Origin: Mixophyes australis
Taxonomy: Eukaryota; Chordata; Amphibia; Anura; Limnodynastidae
Reading direction: 5' to 3'
Assembly: GCA_036250195.1 (NCBI GenBank)
Contig: JAVHZZ010000062.1
Coordinates: forward strand, 434,001-498,000
Length of the DNA stretch: 64,000 nucleotides
The translations under genes were made by a program, and so were the position numbers. How positions within the stretch are numbered: the first letter of the stretch is position 1; each line of letters starts with the position of its first letter. The notes under the pieces are model-generated. The model had not been told where the DNA came from, made no database searches, and saw nothing but the letters and a program-made list of their open reading frames with translations. Shown in pieces: positions 13,522-25,777 of the stretch.

Positions 13522-13740
13522 AGAAACAAGAATTATGTAAAAGGATTGATGTAAATCATTGTTTCTAAGAGAAAGTGAGACAGGAATGCAAAAAAGCGTT
13601 GTTTTTGGACGGCAATGAAGAAATGACTATGTTTTGCGAATTCTCCTGCTCAGAAAGACTTAGAAAGTTGATAATTGTGGGCAATGTTAGAAATGTCATG
13701 AGAAACAAGAATTATGTAAAAGGATTGATGTAAATCATTG

Positions 13741-16700
13741 TTTACAAGAGAAAGTGAGACAAAAATGCAAAAAAGCGTTGTTTTTGGACGGCAATGAAGA
13801 AATTACCATATTTCGCGATTTCTCGTGCTCAGAAAGACTTAGAAAGTTGATAATTGTGAGCAATGTTAGAAATGTCATGAGAAACAAGAATTATGTAAAA
13901 GGATTGATGTAAATCATTGTTTACAAGAGAAAGTGAGACAGGAATGCAAAAAAGCGTTGTTTTTGTGCGGCAATGAAGAAATGACTATGTTTTGCGATTT
14001 CTCCTGCTCAGAAAGACTTAGAAAGTTGATAATTGTGGGCAATGTTAGAAATGTCATGAGAAACAAGAATTATGTAAAAGGATTGATGTAAATCATTGTT
14101 TCTAAGAGAAAGTGAAACAGGAATGCAAAAAAGCGTTGTTTTTGGACGGCAATGAAGAAATGACTATGTTTTGCGATTTCTCCTGCTCAGAAAGACTTAG
14201 AAAGTTGATAATTGTGGGCAATGTTAGAAATGTCATGAGAAACAAGAATTATGTAAAAGGATTGATGTAAATCATTGTTTCTAAGAGAAAGTGAGACAGG
14301 AATGCAAAAAAGCGTTGTTTTTGGACGGCAATGAAGAAATGACTATGTTTTGCGATTTCTCCTGCTCAGAAAGACTTAGAAAGTTGATAATTGTGGGCAA
14401 TGTTAGAAATGTCATGAGAAACAAGAATTATGTAAAAGGATTGATGTAAATCATTGTTTACAAGAGAAAGTGAGACAGAAATGCAAAAAAGCGTTGTTTT
14501 TGGACGGCAATGAAGAAATGACTATATTTCGCGATTTCTCGTGCTCAGAAAGACTTAGAAAGTTGATAATTGTGGGCAATGTTAGAAATGTCATAAGAAA
14601 CAAGAATTATGTAAAAGGATTGATGTAAATCATTGTTTCTAAGAGAAAGTGAGACAGGAATGCAAAAAAGCGTTGTTTTTGGACGGCAATGAAGAAATGA
14701 CTATGTTTTGCGATTTCTCCTGCTCAGAAAGACTTAGAAAGTTGATAATTGTGGGCAATGTTAGAAATGTCATGAGAAACAAGAATTATGTAAAAGGATT
14801 GATGTAAATCATTGTTTACAAGAGAAAGTGAGACAGAAATGCAAAAAAGCGTTGTTTTTGGACGGCAATGAAGAAATGACTATATTTCGCGATTTCTCGT
14901 GCTCAGAAAGACTTAGAAAGTTGATAATTGTGGGCAATGTTAGAAATGTCATGAGAAACAAGAATTATGTAAAAGGATTGATGTAAATCATTGTTTACAA
15001 GAGAAAGTGAGACAGGAATGCAAAAAAGCGTTGTTTTTGTACGGCAATGAAGAAATGACTATGTTTTGCAATTTCTCGTGCTCAGAAAGACTTAGAAAGT
15101 TGATAATTGTGGGCAATGTTAGAAATGTCATGAGAAACAAGAATTATGTAAAAGTATTGATGTAAATCATTGTTTACAAGAGAAAGTGAGACAGGAATGC
15201 AAAAAAGCGTTGTTTTTGTACGGCAATGAAGAAATGACTATGTTTTGCAATTTCTCGTGCTCAGAAAGACTTAGAAAGTTGATAATTGTGGGCAATGTTA
15301 GAAATGTCATGAGAAATAAGAATTATGTAAAAGGATTGATGTAAATCATTGTTTCTAAGAGAAAGTGAGACAGGAATGCAAAAAAGCGTTGTTTTTGGAC
15401 GGCAATGAAGAAATGACTATGTTTTGCGATTTCTCCTGCTCAGAAAGACTTAGAAAGTTGATAATTGTGGGCAATGTTAGAAATGTCATGAGAAACAAGA
15501 ATTATGTAAAAGGATTGATGTAAATCATTGTTTCTAAGAGAAAGTGAGACAGGAATGCAAAAAAGCGTTGTTTTTGGACGGCAATGAAGAAATGACTATG
15601 TTTTGCGATTTCTCCTGCTCAGAAATACTTAGAAAGTTGATAATTGTGGGCAATGTTAGAAATGTCATGAGAAACAAGAATTATGTAAAAGGATTGATGT
15701 AAATCATTGTTTCTAAGAGAAAGTGAGACAGGAATGCAAAAAAGCGTTGTTTTTGGACGGCAATGAAGAAATGACTATGTTTTGCGATTTCTCCTGCTCA
15801 GAAAGACTTAGAAAGTTGATAATTGTGGGCAATGTTAGAAATGTCATGAGAAACAAGAATTATGTAAAAGGATTGATGTAAATCATTGTTTACAAGAGAA
15901 AGTGAGACAGAAATGCAAAAAAAGCGTTGTTTTTGGACGGCAATGAAGAAATGACTATATTTCGCGATTTCTCGTGCTCAGAAAGACTTAGAAAGTTGAT
16001 AATTGTGGGCAATGTTAGAAATGTCATGAGAAACAAGAATTATGTAAAAGGATTGATGTAAATCATTGTTTCTAAGAGAAAGTGAGACAGGAATGCAAAA
16101 AAGCGTTGTTTTTGGACGGCAATGAAGAAATGACTATGTTTTGCGATTTCTCCTGCTCAGAAAGACTTAGAAAGTTGATAATTGTGGGCAATGTTAGAAA
16201 TGTCATGAGAAACAAGAATTATGTAAAAGGATTGATGTAAATCATTGTTTCTAAGAGAAAGTGAGACAGGAATGCAAAAAAGCGTTGTTTTTGGACGGCA
16301 ATGAAGAAATGACTATGTTTTGCGATTTCTCCTGCTCAGAAAGACTTAGAAAGTTGATAATTGTGGGCAATGTTAGAAATGTCATGAGAAACAAGAATTA
16401 TGTAAAAGGATTGATGTAAATCATTGTTTACAAGAGAAAGTGAGACAGAAATGCAAAAAAGCGTTGTTTTTGGACGGCAATGAAGAAATGACTATATTTC
16501 GCGATTTCTCGTGCTCAGAAAGACTTAGAAAGTTGATAATTGTGGGCAATGTTAGAAATGTCATGAGAAACAAGAATTATGTAAAAGGATTGATGTAAAT
16601 CATTGTTTCTAAGAGAAAGTGAGACAGGAATGCAAAAAAGCGTTGTTTTTGGACGGCAATGAAGAAATGACTATGTTTTGCGATTTCTCCTGCTCAGAAA

Positions 16701-16820
16701 GACTTAGAAAGTTGATAATTGTGGGCAATGTTAGAAATGTCATGAGAAACAAGAATTATGTAAAAGGATTGATGTAAATCATTGTTTCTAAGAGAAAGTG
16801 AGACAGGAATGCAAAAAAGC
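13741..16820 (+). repeat. Mixed sub-array without a clear higher-order unit
   Basis: About 17 units alternate among the common kinds with private changes, such as AATTACCATA at 13802, GTGAGCAATG near 13857, AAAGTATTG near 15152 and AAATAAG near 15315. The unit at 15746 is 180 bp long because its A-tract has seven A. No short spacing of rare markers repeats within it, and nothing other than satellite is present. Confidence 0.8.
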
Positions 16821-18968
16821 GTTGTTTTTGGACGGCAATGAAGAAATGACTATGTTTTGCAATTTCTCGTGCTCAGAAAGACTTAGAAAGTTGATAATTG
16901 TGGGCAATGTTAGAAATGTCATGAGAAACAAGAATTATGTAAAAGGATTGATGTAAATCATTGTTTACAAGAGAAAGTGAGACAGGAATGCAAAAAAGCG
17001 TTGTTTTTGTACGGCAATGAAGAAATGACTATGTTTTGCAATTTCTCGTGCTCAGAAAGACTTAGAAAGTTGATAATTGTGGGCAATGTTAGAAATGTCA
17101 TGAGAAACAAGAATTATGTAAAAGGATTGATGTAAATCATTGTTTCTAAGAGAAAGTGAGACAGGAATGCAAAAAAGCGTTGTTTTTGGACGGCAATGAA
17201 GAAATGACTATGTTTTGCGATTTCTCCTGCTCAGAAAGACTTAGAAAGTTGATAATTGTGGGCAATGTTAGAAATGTCATGAGAAACAAGAATTATGTAA
17301 AAGGATTGATGTAAATCATTGTTTACAAGAGAAAGTGAGACAGAAATGCAAAAAAGCGTTGTTTTTGGACGGCAATGAAGAAATGACTATGTTTTGCAAT
17401 TTCTCGTGCTCAGAAAGACTTAGAAAGTTCATAATTGTGGGCAATGTTAGAAATGTCATGAGAAACAAGAATTATGTAAAAGGATTGATGTAAATCATTG
17501 TTTCTAAGAGAAAGTGAGACAGGAATGCAAAAAAGCGTTGTTTTTGGACGGCAATGAAGAAATGACTATGTTTTGCGATTTCTCCTGCTCAGAAAGACTT
17601 AGAAAGTTGATAATTGTGGGCAATGTTAGAAATGTCATGAGAAACAAGAATTATGTAAAAGGATTGATGTAAATCATTGTTTCTAAGAGAAAGTGAGACA
17701 GGAATGCAAAAAAGCGTTGTTTTTGGACGGCAATGAAGAAATGACTATGTTTTGCGATTTCTCCTGCTCAGAAAGACTTAGAAAGTTGATAATTGTGGGC
17801 AATGTTAGAAATGTCATGAGAAACAAGAATTATGTAAAAGGATTGATGTAAATCATTGTTTCTAAGAGAAAGTGAGACAGGAATGCAAAAAAGCGTTGTT
17901 TTTGGACGGCAATGAAGAAATGACTATGTTTTGCAATTTCTCGTGCTCAGAAAGACTTAGAAAGTTGATAATTGTGGGCAATGTTAGAAATGTCATGAGA
18001 AACAAGAATTATGTAAAAGGATTGATGTAAATCATTGTTTACAAGAGAAAGTGAGACAGGAATGCAAAAAAGCGTTGTTTTTGTACGGCAATGAAGAAAT
18101 GACTATGTTTTGCAATTTCTCGTGCTCAGAAAGACTTAGAAAGTTGATAATTGTGGGCAATGTTAGAAATGTCATGAGAAACAAGAATTATGTAAAAGGA
18201 TTGATGTAAATCATTGTTTCTAAGAGAAAGTGAGACAGGAATGCAAAAAAGCGTTGTTTTTGGACGGCAATGAAGAAATGACTATGTTTTGCGATTTCTC
18301 CTGCTCAGAAAGACTTAGAAAGTTGATAATTGTGGGCAATGTTAGAAATGTCATGAGAAACAAGAATTATGTAAAAGGATTGATGTAAATCATTGTTTAC
18401 AAGAGAAAGTGAGACAGAAATGCAAAAAAGCGTTGTTTTTGGACGGCAATGAAGAAATGACTATGTTTTGCAATTTCTCGTGCTCAGAAAGACTTAGAAA
18501 GTTGATAATGGTGGGCAATGTTAGAAATGTCATGAGAAACAGGAATTATGTAAAAGGATTGATGTAAATCATTGTTTCTAAGAGAAAGTGAGACAGGAAT
18601 GCAAAAAAGCGTTGTTTTTGGACGGCAATGAAGAAATGACTATGTTTTGCGATTTCTCCTGCTCAGAAAGACTTAGAAAGTTGAAAATTGTGGGCAATGT
18701 TAGAAATCTCATGAGAAACAAGAATTATGTAAAAGGATTGATGTAAATCATTGTTTCTAAGAGAAAGTGAGACAGGAATGCAAAAAAGCGTTGTTTTTGG
18801 ACGGCAATGAAGAAATGACTATGTTTTGCGATTTCTCCTGCTCAGAAAGACTTAGAAAGTTGATAATTGTGGGCAATGTTAGAAATGTCATGAGAAACAA
18901 GAATTATGTAAAAGGATTGATGTAAATCATTGTTTACAAGAGAAAGTGAGACAGAAATGCAAAAAAAA
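16821..18968 (+). repeat. Two copies of a six-monomer higher-order repeat (1074 bp)
   Basis: The order of unit kinds from 16821 (GGA TTTGCA CTCGTG; GTA TTTGCA CTCGTG; GGA CTCCTG ending CAGAAATG; GGA TTTGCA CTCGTG; two GGA CTCCTG units) repeats from 17895, exactly 1074 bp on. Each copy has private changes: GTTCATAATT near 17428 in the first; AATGGTGGG, AACAGGAATT, TTGAAAATTG and AATCTCATG in the second. Confidence 0.85.
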
Positions 18969-20048
18969 GCGTTGTTTTTGGACGGCAATGAAGAAATGAC
19001 TATATTTCGCGATTTCTCGTGCTCAGAAAGACTTAGAAAGTTGATAATTGTGGGCAATGTTAGAAATGTCATGAGAAACAAGAATTATGTAAAAGGATTG
19101 ATGTAAATCATTGTTTCTAAGAGAAAGTGAGACAGGAATGCAAAAAAGCGTTGTTTTTGGACGGCAATGAAGAAATGACTATGTTTTGCGATTTCTTCTG
19201 CTCAGAAAGACTTAGAAAGTTGATAATTGTGGGCAATGTTAGAAATGTCATGAGAAACAAGAATTATGTAAAAGGATTGATGTAAATCATTGTTTACAAG
19301 AGAAAGTGAGACAGAAATGCAAAAAAAAGCGTTGTTTTTGGACGGCAATGAAGAAATGACTATATTTCGCGATTTCTCGTGCTCAGAAAGACTTAGAAAG
19401 TTGATAATTGTGGGCAATGTTAGAAATGTCATGAGAAACAAGAATTATGTAAAAGGATTGATGTAAATCATTGTTTCTAAGAGAAAGTGAGACAGGAATG
19501 CAAAAAAGCGTTGTTTTTGGACGGCAATGAAGAAATGACTATGTTTTGCGATTTCTCCTGCTCAGAAAGACTTAGAAAGTTGATAATTGTGGGCAATGTT
19601 AGAAATCTCATGAGAAACAAGAATTATGTAAAAGGATTGATGTAAATCATTGTTTCTAAGAGAAAGTGAGACAGGAATGCAAAAAAGCGTTGTTTTTGGA
19701 CGGCAATGAAGAAATGACTATGTTTTGCGATTTCTCCTGCTCAGAAAGACTTAGAAAGTTGATAATTGTGGGCAATGTTAGAAATGTCATGAGAAACAAG
19801 AATTATGTAAAAGGATTGATGTAAATCATTGTTTACAAGAGAAAGTGAGACAGAAATGCAAAAAAAAGCGTTGTTTTTGGACGGCAATGAAGAAATGACT
19901 ATATTTCGCGATTTCTCGTGCTCAGAAAGACTTAGAAAGTTGATAATTGTGGGCAATGTTAGAAATGTCATGAGAAACAAGAATTATGTAAAAGGATTGA
20001 TGTAAATCATTGTTTCTAAGAGAAAGTGAGACAGGAATGCAAAAAAGC
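18790..20048 (+). repeat. Dimer and trimer repeats with 181-bp monomers
   Basis: Units starting at 18790, 19150 and 19689 are 181 bp because the A-tract has eight A instead of six. Each is followed by a TATATTTCGC/CTCGTG unit, giving 360-bp dimers at 18790 and 19150. The third copy is separated by one unit with AATCTCATG (19607). The shared A8 tract marks recent local amplification of a two-unit block. Confidence 0.9.
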
Positions 20049-23000
20049 GTTGTTTTTGGACGGCAATGAAGAAATGACTATGTTTTGCGATTTCTCCTGC
20101 TCAGAAAGACTTAGAAAGTTGATAATTGTGGGCAATGTTAGAAATGTCATGAGAAACAAGAATTATGTAAAAGGATTGATGTAAATCATTGTTTCTAAGA
20201 GAAAGTGAGACAGGAATGCAAAAAAGCGTTGTTTTTGGACGGCAATGAAGAAATGACTATGTTTTGCGATTTCTTCTGCTCAGAAAGACTTAGAAAGTTG
20301 ATAATTGTGGGCAATGTTAGAAATCTCATGAGAAACAAGAATTATGTAAAAGGATTGATGTAAATCATTGTTTCTAAGAGAAAGTGAGACAGGAATGCAA
20401 AAAAGCGTTGTTTTTGGACGGCAATGAAGAAATGACTATGTTTTGCGATTTCTCCTGCTCAGAAAGACTTAGAAAGTTGATAATTGTGGGCAATGTTAGA
20501 AATGTCATGAGAAACAAGAATTATGTAAAAGGATTGATGTAAATCATTGTTTACAAGAGAAAGTGAGACAGAAATGCAAAAAAGCGTTGTTTTTGGACGG
20601 CAATGAAGAAATGACTATGTTTTGCGATTTCTCCTGCTCAGAAAGACTTAGAAAGTTGATAATTGTGGGCAATGTTAGAAATGTCATGAGAAACAAGAAT
20701 TATGTAAAAGGATTGATGTAAATCATTGTTTCTAAGAGAAAGTGAAACAGGAATGAAAAAAAGCGTTGTTTTTGGACGGCAATAAAGAAATGACTATGTT
20801 TTGCGATTTCTCCTGCTCAGAAAGACTTAGAAAGTTGATAATTGTGGGCAATGTTAGAAATGTCATGAGAAACAAGAATTATGTAAAAGGATTGATGTAA
20901 ATCATTGTTTCTAAGAGAAAGTGAGACAGGAATGCAAAAAAGCGTTGTTTTTGGACGGCAATGAAGAAATGACTATGTTTTGCAATTTCTCGTGCTCAGA
21001 AAGACTTAGAAAGTTAATAATTGTGGGCAATGTTAGAAATGTCATGAGAAATAAGAATTATGTAAAAGGATTGATGTAAATCATTGTTTACAAGAGAAAG
21101 TGAGACAGGAATGCAAAAAAGCGTTGTTTTTGTACGGCAATGAAGAAATGACTATGTTTTGCAATTTCTCCTGCTCAGAAAGACTTAGAAAGTTGATAAT
21201 TGTGGGCAATGTTAGAAATGTCATGAGAAACAAGAATTATGTAAAAGGATTGATGTAAATCATTGTTTCTAAGAGAAAGTGAGACAGAAATGCAAAAAAG
21301 CGTTGTTTTTGGACGGCAATGAAGAAATGACTATGTTTTGCGATTTCTCCTGCTCAGAAAGACTTAGAAAGTTGATAATTGTGGGCACTGTTAGAAATGT
21401 CATGAGAAACAAGAATTATGTAAAAGGATTTATGTAAATCATTGTTTCTAAGAGAAAGTGAGACAGGAATGCAAAAAAGCGTTGTTTTTGTACGGCAATG
21501 AAGAAATGACTATGTTTTGCGATTTCTCCTGCTCAGAAAGACTTAGAAAGTTGATAATTGTGGGCAATGTTAGAAATGTCATGAGAAACAAGAATTATGT
21601 AAAAGGATTGATGTAAATCATTGTTTCTAAGAGAAAGTGAGACAGGAATGCAAAAAAGCGTTGTTTTTGGACGGCAATGAAGAAATGACTATGTTTTGCA
21701 ATTTCTCGTGCTCAGAAAGACTTAGAAAGTTAATAATTGTGGGCAATGTTAGAAATGTCATGAGAAATAAGAATTATGTAAAAGGATTGATGTAAATCAT
21801 TGTTTACAAGAGAAAGTGAGACAGGAATGCAAAAAAGCGTTGTTTTTGTACGGCAATGAAGAAATGACTATGTTTTGCAATTTCTCCTGCTCAGAAAGAC
21901 TTAGAAAGTTGATAATTGTGGGCAATGTTAGAAATGTCATGAGAAACAAGAATTATGTAAAAGGATTGATGTAAATCATTGTTTACAAGAGAAAGTGAGA
22001 CAGGAATGCAAAAAAGCGTTGTTTTTGTACGGCAATGAAGAAATGACTATGTTTTGCAATTTCTCGTGCTCAGAAAGACTTAGAAAGTTGATAATTGTGG
22101 GCAATGTTAGAAATGTCATGAGAAACAAGAATTATGTAAAAGGATTGATGTAAATCATTGTTTCTAAGACAAAGTGAGACAGGAATGCAAAAAAGCGTTG
22201 TTTTTGGACGGCAATGAAGAAATGACTATGTTTTGCGATTTCTCCTGCTCAGAAAGACTTAGAAAGTTGATAATTGTGGGCAATGTTAGAAATGTCATGA
22301 GAAACAAGAATTATGTAAAAGGATTGATGTAAATCATTGTTTCTAAGAGAAAGTGAGACAGGAATGCAAAAAAGCGTTGTTTTTGGACGGCAATGAAGAA
22401 ATGACTATGTTTTGCGATTTCTCCTGCTCAGAAAGACTTAGAAAGTTGAAAATTGTGGGCAATGTTAGAAATCTCATGAGAAACAAGAATTATGTAAAAG
22501 GATTGATGTAAATCATTGTTTCTAAGAGAAAGTGAGACAGGAATGCAAAAAAGCGTTGTTTTTGGACGGCAATGAAGAAATGACTATGTTTTGCGATTTC
22601 TCCTGCTCAGAAAGACTTAGAAAGTTGATAATTGTGGGCAATGTTAGAAATGTCATGAGAAACAAGAATTATGTAAAAGGATTGATGTAAATCATTGTTT
22701 ACAAGAGAAAGTGAGACAGAAATGCAAAAAAAGCGTTGTTTTTGGACGGCAATGAAGAAATGACTATATTTCGCGATTTCTCGTGCTCAGAAAGACTTAG
22801 AAAGTTGATAATTGTGGGCAATGTTAGAAATGTCATGAGAAACAAGAATTATGTAAAAGGATTGATGTAAATCATTGTTTCTAAGAGAAAGTGAGACAGG
22901 AATGCAAAAAAGCGTTGTTTTTGGACGGCAATGAAGAAATGACTATGTTTTGCGATTTCTCCTGCTCAGAAAGACTTAGAAAGTTGATAATTGTGGGCAA

Positions 23001-25777
23001 TGTTAGAAATGTCATGAGAAACAAGAATTATGTAAAAGGATTGATGTAAATCATTGTTTCTAAGAGAAAGTGAGACAGGAATGCAAAAAAGCGTTGTTTT
23101 TGGACGGCAATGAAGAAATGACTATGTTTTGCGATTTCTTCTGCTCAGAAAGACTTAGAAAGTTGATAATTGTGGGCAATGTTAGAAATGTCATGAGAAA
23201 CAAGAATTATGTAAAAGGATTGATGTAAATCATTGTTTCTAAGAGAAAGTGAGACAGGAATGCAAAAAAGCGTTGTTTTTGGACGGCAATGAAGAAATGA
23301 CTATGTTTTGCGATTTCTCCTGCTCAGAAAGACTTAGAAAGTTGATAATTGTGGGCAATGTTAGAAATGTCATGAGAAACAAGAATTATGTAAAAGGATT
23401 GATGTAAATCATTGTTTACAAGAGAAAGTGAGACAGAAATGCAAAAAAGCGTTGTTTTTGGACGGCAATGAAGAAATGACTATATTTCGCGATTTCTAGT
23501 GCTCAGAAAGACTTAGAAAGTTGATAATTGTGGGCAATGTTAGAAATGTCATGAGAAACAAGAATTATGTAAAAGGATTGATGTAAATCATTGTTTCTAA
23601 GAGAAAGTGAGACAGGAATGCAAAAAAGCGTTGTTTTTGGACGGCAATGAAGAAATGACTATGTTTTGCGATTTCTCCTGCTCAGAAAGACTTAGAAAGT
23701 TGATAATTGTGGGCAATGTTAGAAATGTCATGAGAAACAAGAATTATGTAAAAGGATTGATGTAAATCATTGTTTCTAAGAGAAAGTGAAACAGGAATGA
23801 AAAAAAGCGTTGTTTTTGGACGGCAATAAAGAAATGACTATGTTTTGCGATTTCTCCTGCTCAGAAAGACTTAGAAAGTTGATAATTGTGGGCAATGTTA
23901 TAAATGTCATGAGAAACAAGAATTATGTAAAAGGATTGATGTAAATCATTGTTTCTAAGAGAAAGTGAGACAGGAATGCAAAAAAGCGTTGTTTTTGGAC
24001 GGCAATGAAGAAATGACTATGTTTTGCAATTTCTCGTGCTCAGAAAGACTTAGAAAGTTAATAATTGTGGGCAATGTTAGAAATGTCATGAGAAACAAGA
24101 ATTATGTAAAAGGATTGATGTAAATCATTGTTTACAAGAGAAAGTGAGACAGGAATGCAAAAAAGCGTTGTTTTTGTACGGCAATGAAGAAATGACTATG
24201 TTTTGCAATTTCTCCTGCTCAGAAAGACTTAGAAAGTTGATAATTGTGGGCAATGTTAGAAATGTCATGAGAAACAAGAATTATGTAAAAGGATTGATGT
24301 AAATCATTGTTTCTAAGAGAAAGTGAGACAGGAATGCAAAAAAGCGTTGTTTTTGGACGGCAATGAAGAAATGACTATGTTTTGCGATTTCTCCTGCTCA
24401 GAAAGACTTAGAAAGTTGAAAATTGTGGGCAATGTTAGAAATCTCATGAGAAACAAGAATTATGTAAAAGGATTGATGTAAATCATTGTTTCTAAGAGAA
24501 AGTGAGACAGGAATGCAAAAAAGCGTTGTTTTTGGACGGCAATGAAGAAATGACTATGTTTTGCGATTTCTCCTGCTCAGAAAGACTTAGAAAGTTGATA
24601 ATTGTGGGCAATGTTAGAAATGTCATGAGAAACAAGAATTATGTAAAAGGATTGATGTAAATCATTGTTTCTAAGAGAAAGTGAGACAGGAATGCAAAAA
24701 AGCGTTGTTTTTGGACGGCAATGAAGAAATGACTATGTTTTGCGATTTCTCCTGCTCAGAAAGACTTAGAAAGTTGATAATTGTGGGCAATGTTAGAAAT
24801 GTCATGAGAAACAAGAATTATGTAAAAGGATTGATGTAAATCATTGTTTCTAAGAGAAAGTGAGACAGGAATGCAAAAAAGCGTTGTTTTTGGACGGCAA
24901 TGAAGAAATGACTATGTTTTGCGATTTCTCCTGCTCAGAAAGACTTAGAAAGTTGATAATTGTGGGCAATGTTAGAAATGTCATGAGAAACAAGAATTAT
25001 GTAAAAGGATTGATGTAAATCATTGTTTCTAAGAGAAAGTGAGACAGGAATGCAAAAAAGCGTTGTTTTTGGACGGCAATGAAGAAATGACTATGTTTTG
25101 CGATTTCTTCTGCTCAGAAAGACTTAGAAAGTTGATAATTGTGGGCAATGTTAGAAATGTCATGAGAAACAAGAATTATGTAAAAGGATTGATGTAAATC
25201 ATTGTTTCTAAGAGAAAGTGAGACAGGAATGCAAAAAAGCGTTGTTTTTGGACGGCAATGAAGAAATGACTATGTTTTGCGATTTCTCCTGCTCAGAAAG
25301 ACTTAGAAAGTTGATAATTGTGGGCAATGTTAGAAATGTCATGAGAAACAAGAATTATGTAAAAGGATTGATGTAAATCATTGTTTACAAGAGAAAGTGA
25401 GACAGAAATGCAAAAAAGCGTTGTTTTTGGACGGCAATGAAGAAATGACTATATTTCGCGATTTCTAGTGCTCAGAAAGACTTAGAAAGTTGATAATTGT
25501 GGGCAATGTTAGAAATGTCATGAGAAACAAGAATTATGTAAAAGGATTGATGTAAATCATTGTTTCTAAGAGAAAGTGAGACAGGAATGCAAAAAAGCGT
25601 TGTTTTTGGACGGCAATGAAGAAATGACTATGTTTTGCGATTTCTCCTGCTCAGAAAGACTTAGAAAGTTGATAATTGTGGGCAATGTTAGAAATGTCAT
25701 GAGAAACAAGAATTATGTAAAAGGATTGATGTAAATCATTGTTTCTAAGAGAAAGTGAAACAGGAATGAAAAAAAGC

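Noticed and set aside
18842..19980. Three identical 79-codon reverse-strand open frames (18842-19081, 19202-19441, 19741-19980)
   Set aside because: They coincide with the three 181-bp units, whose two added A shift the frame. They are by-products of repeat length, not genes.
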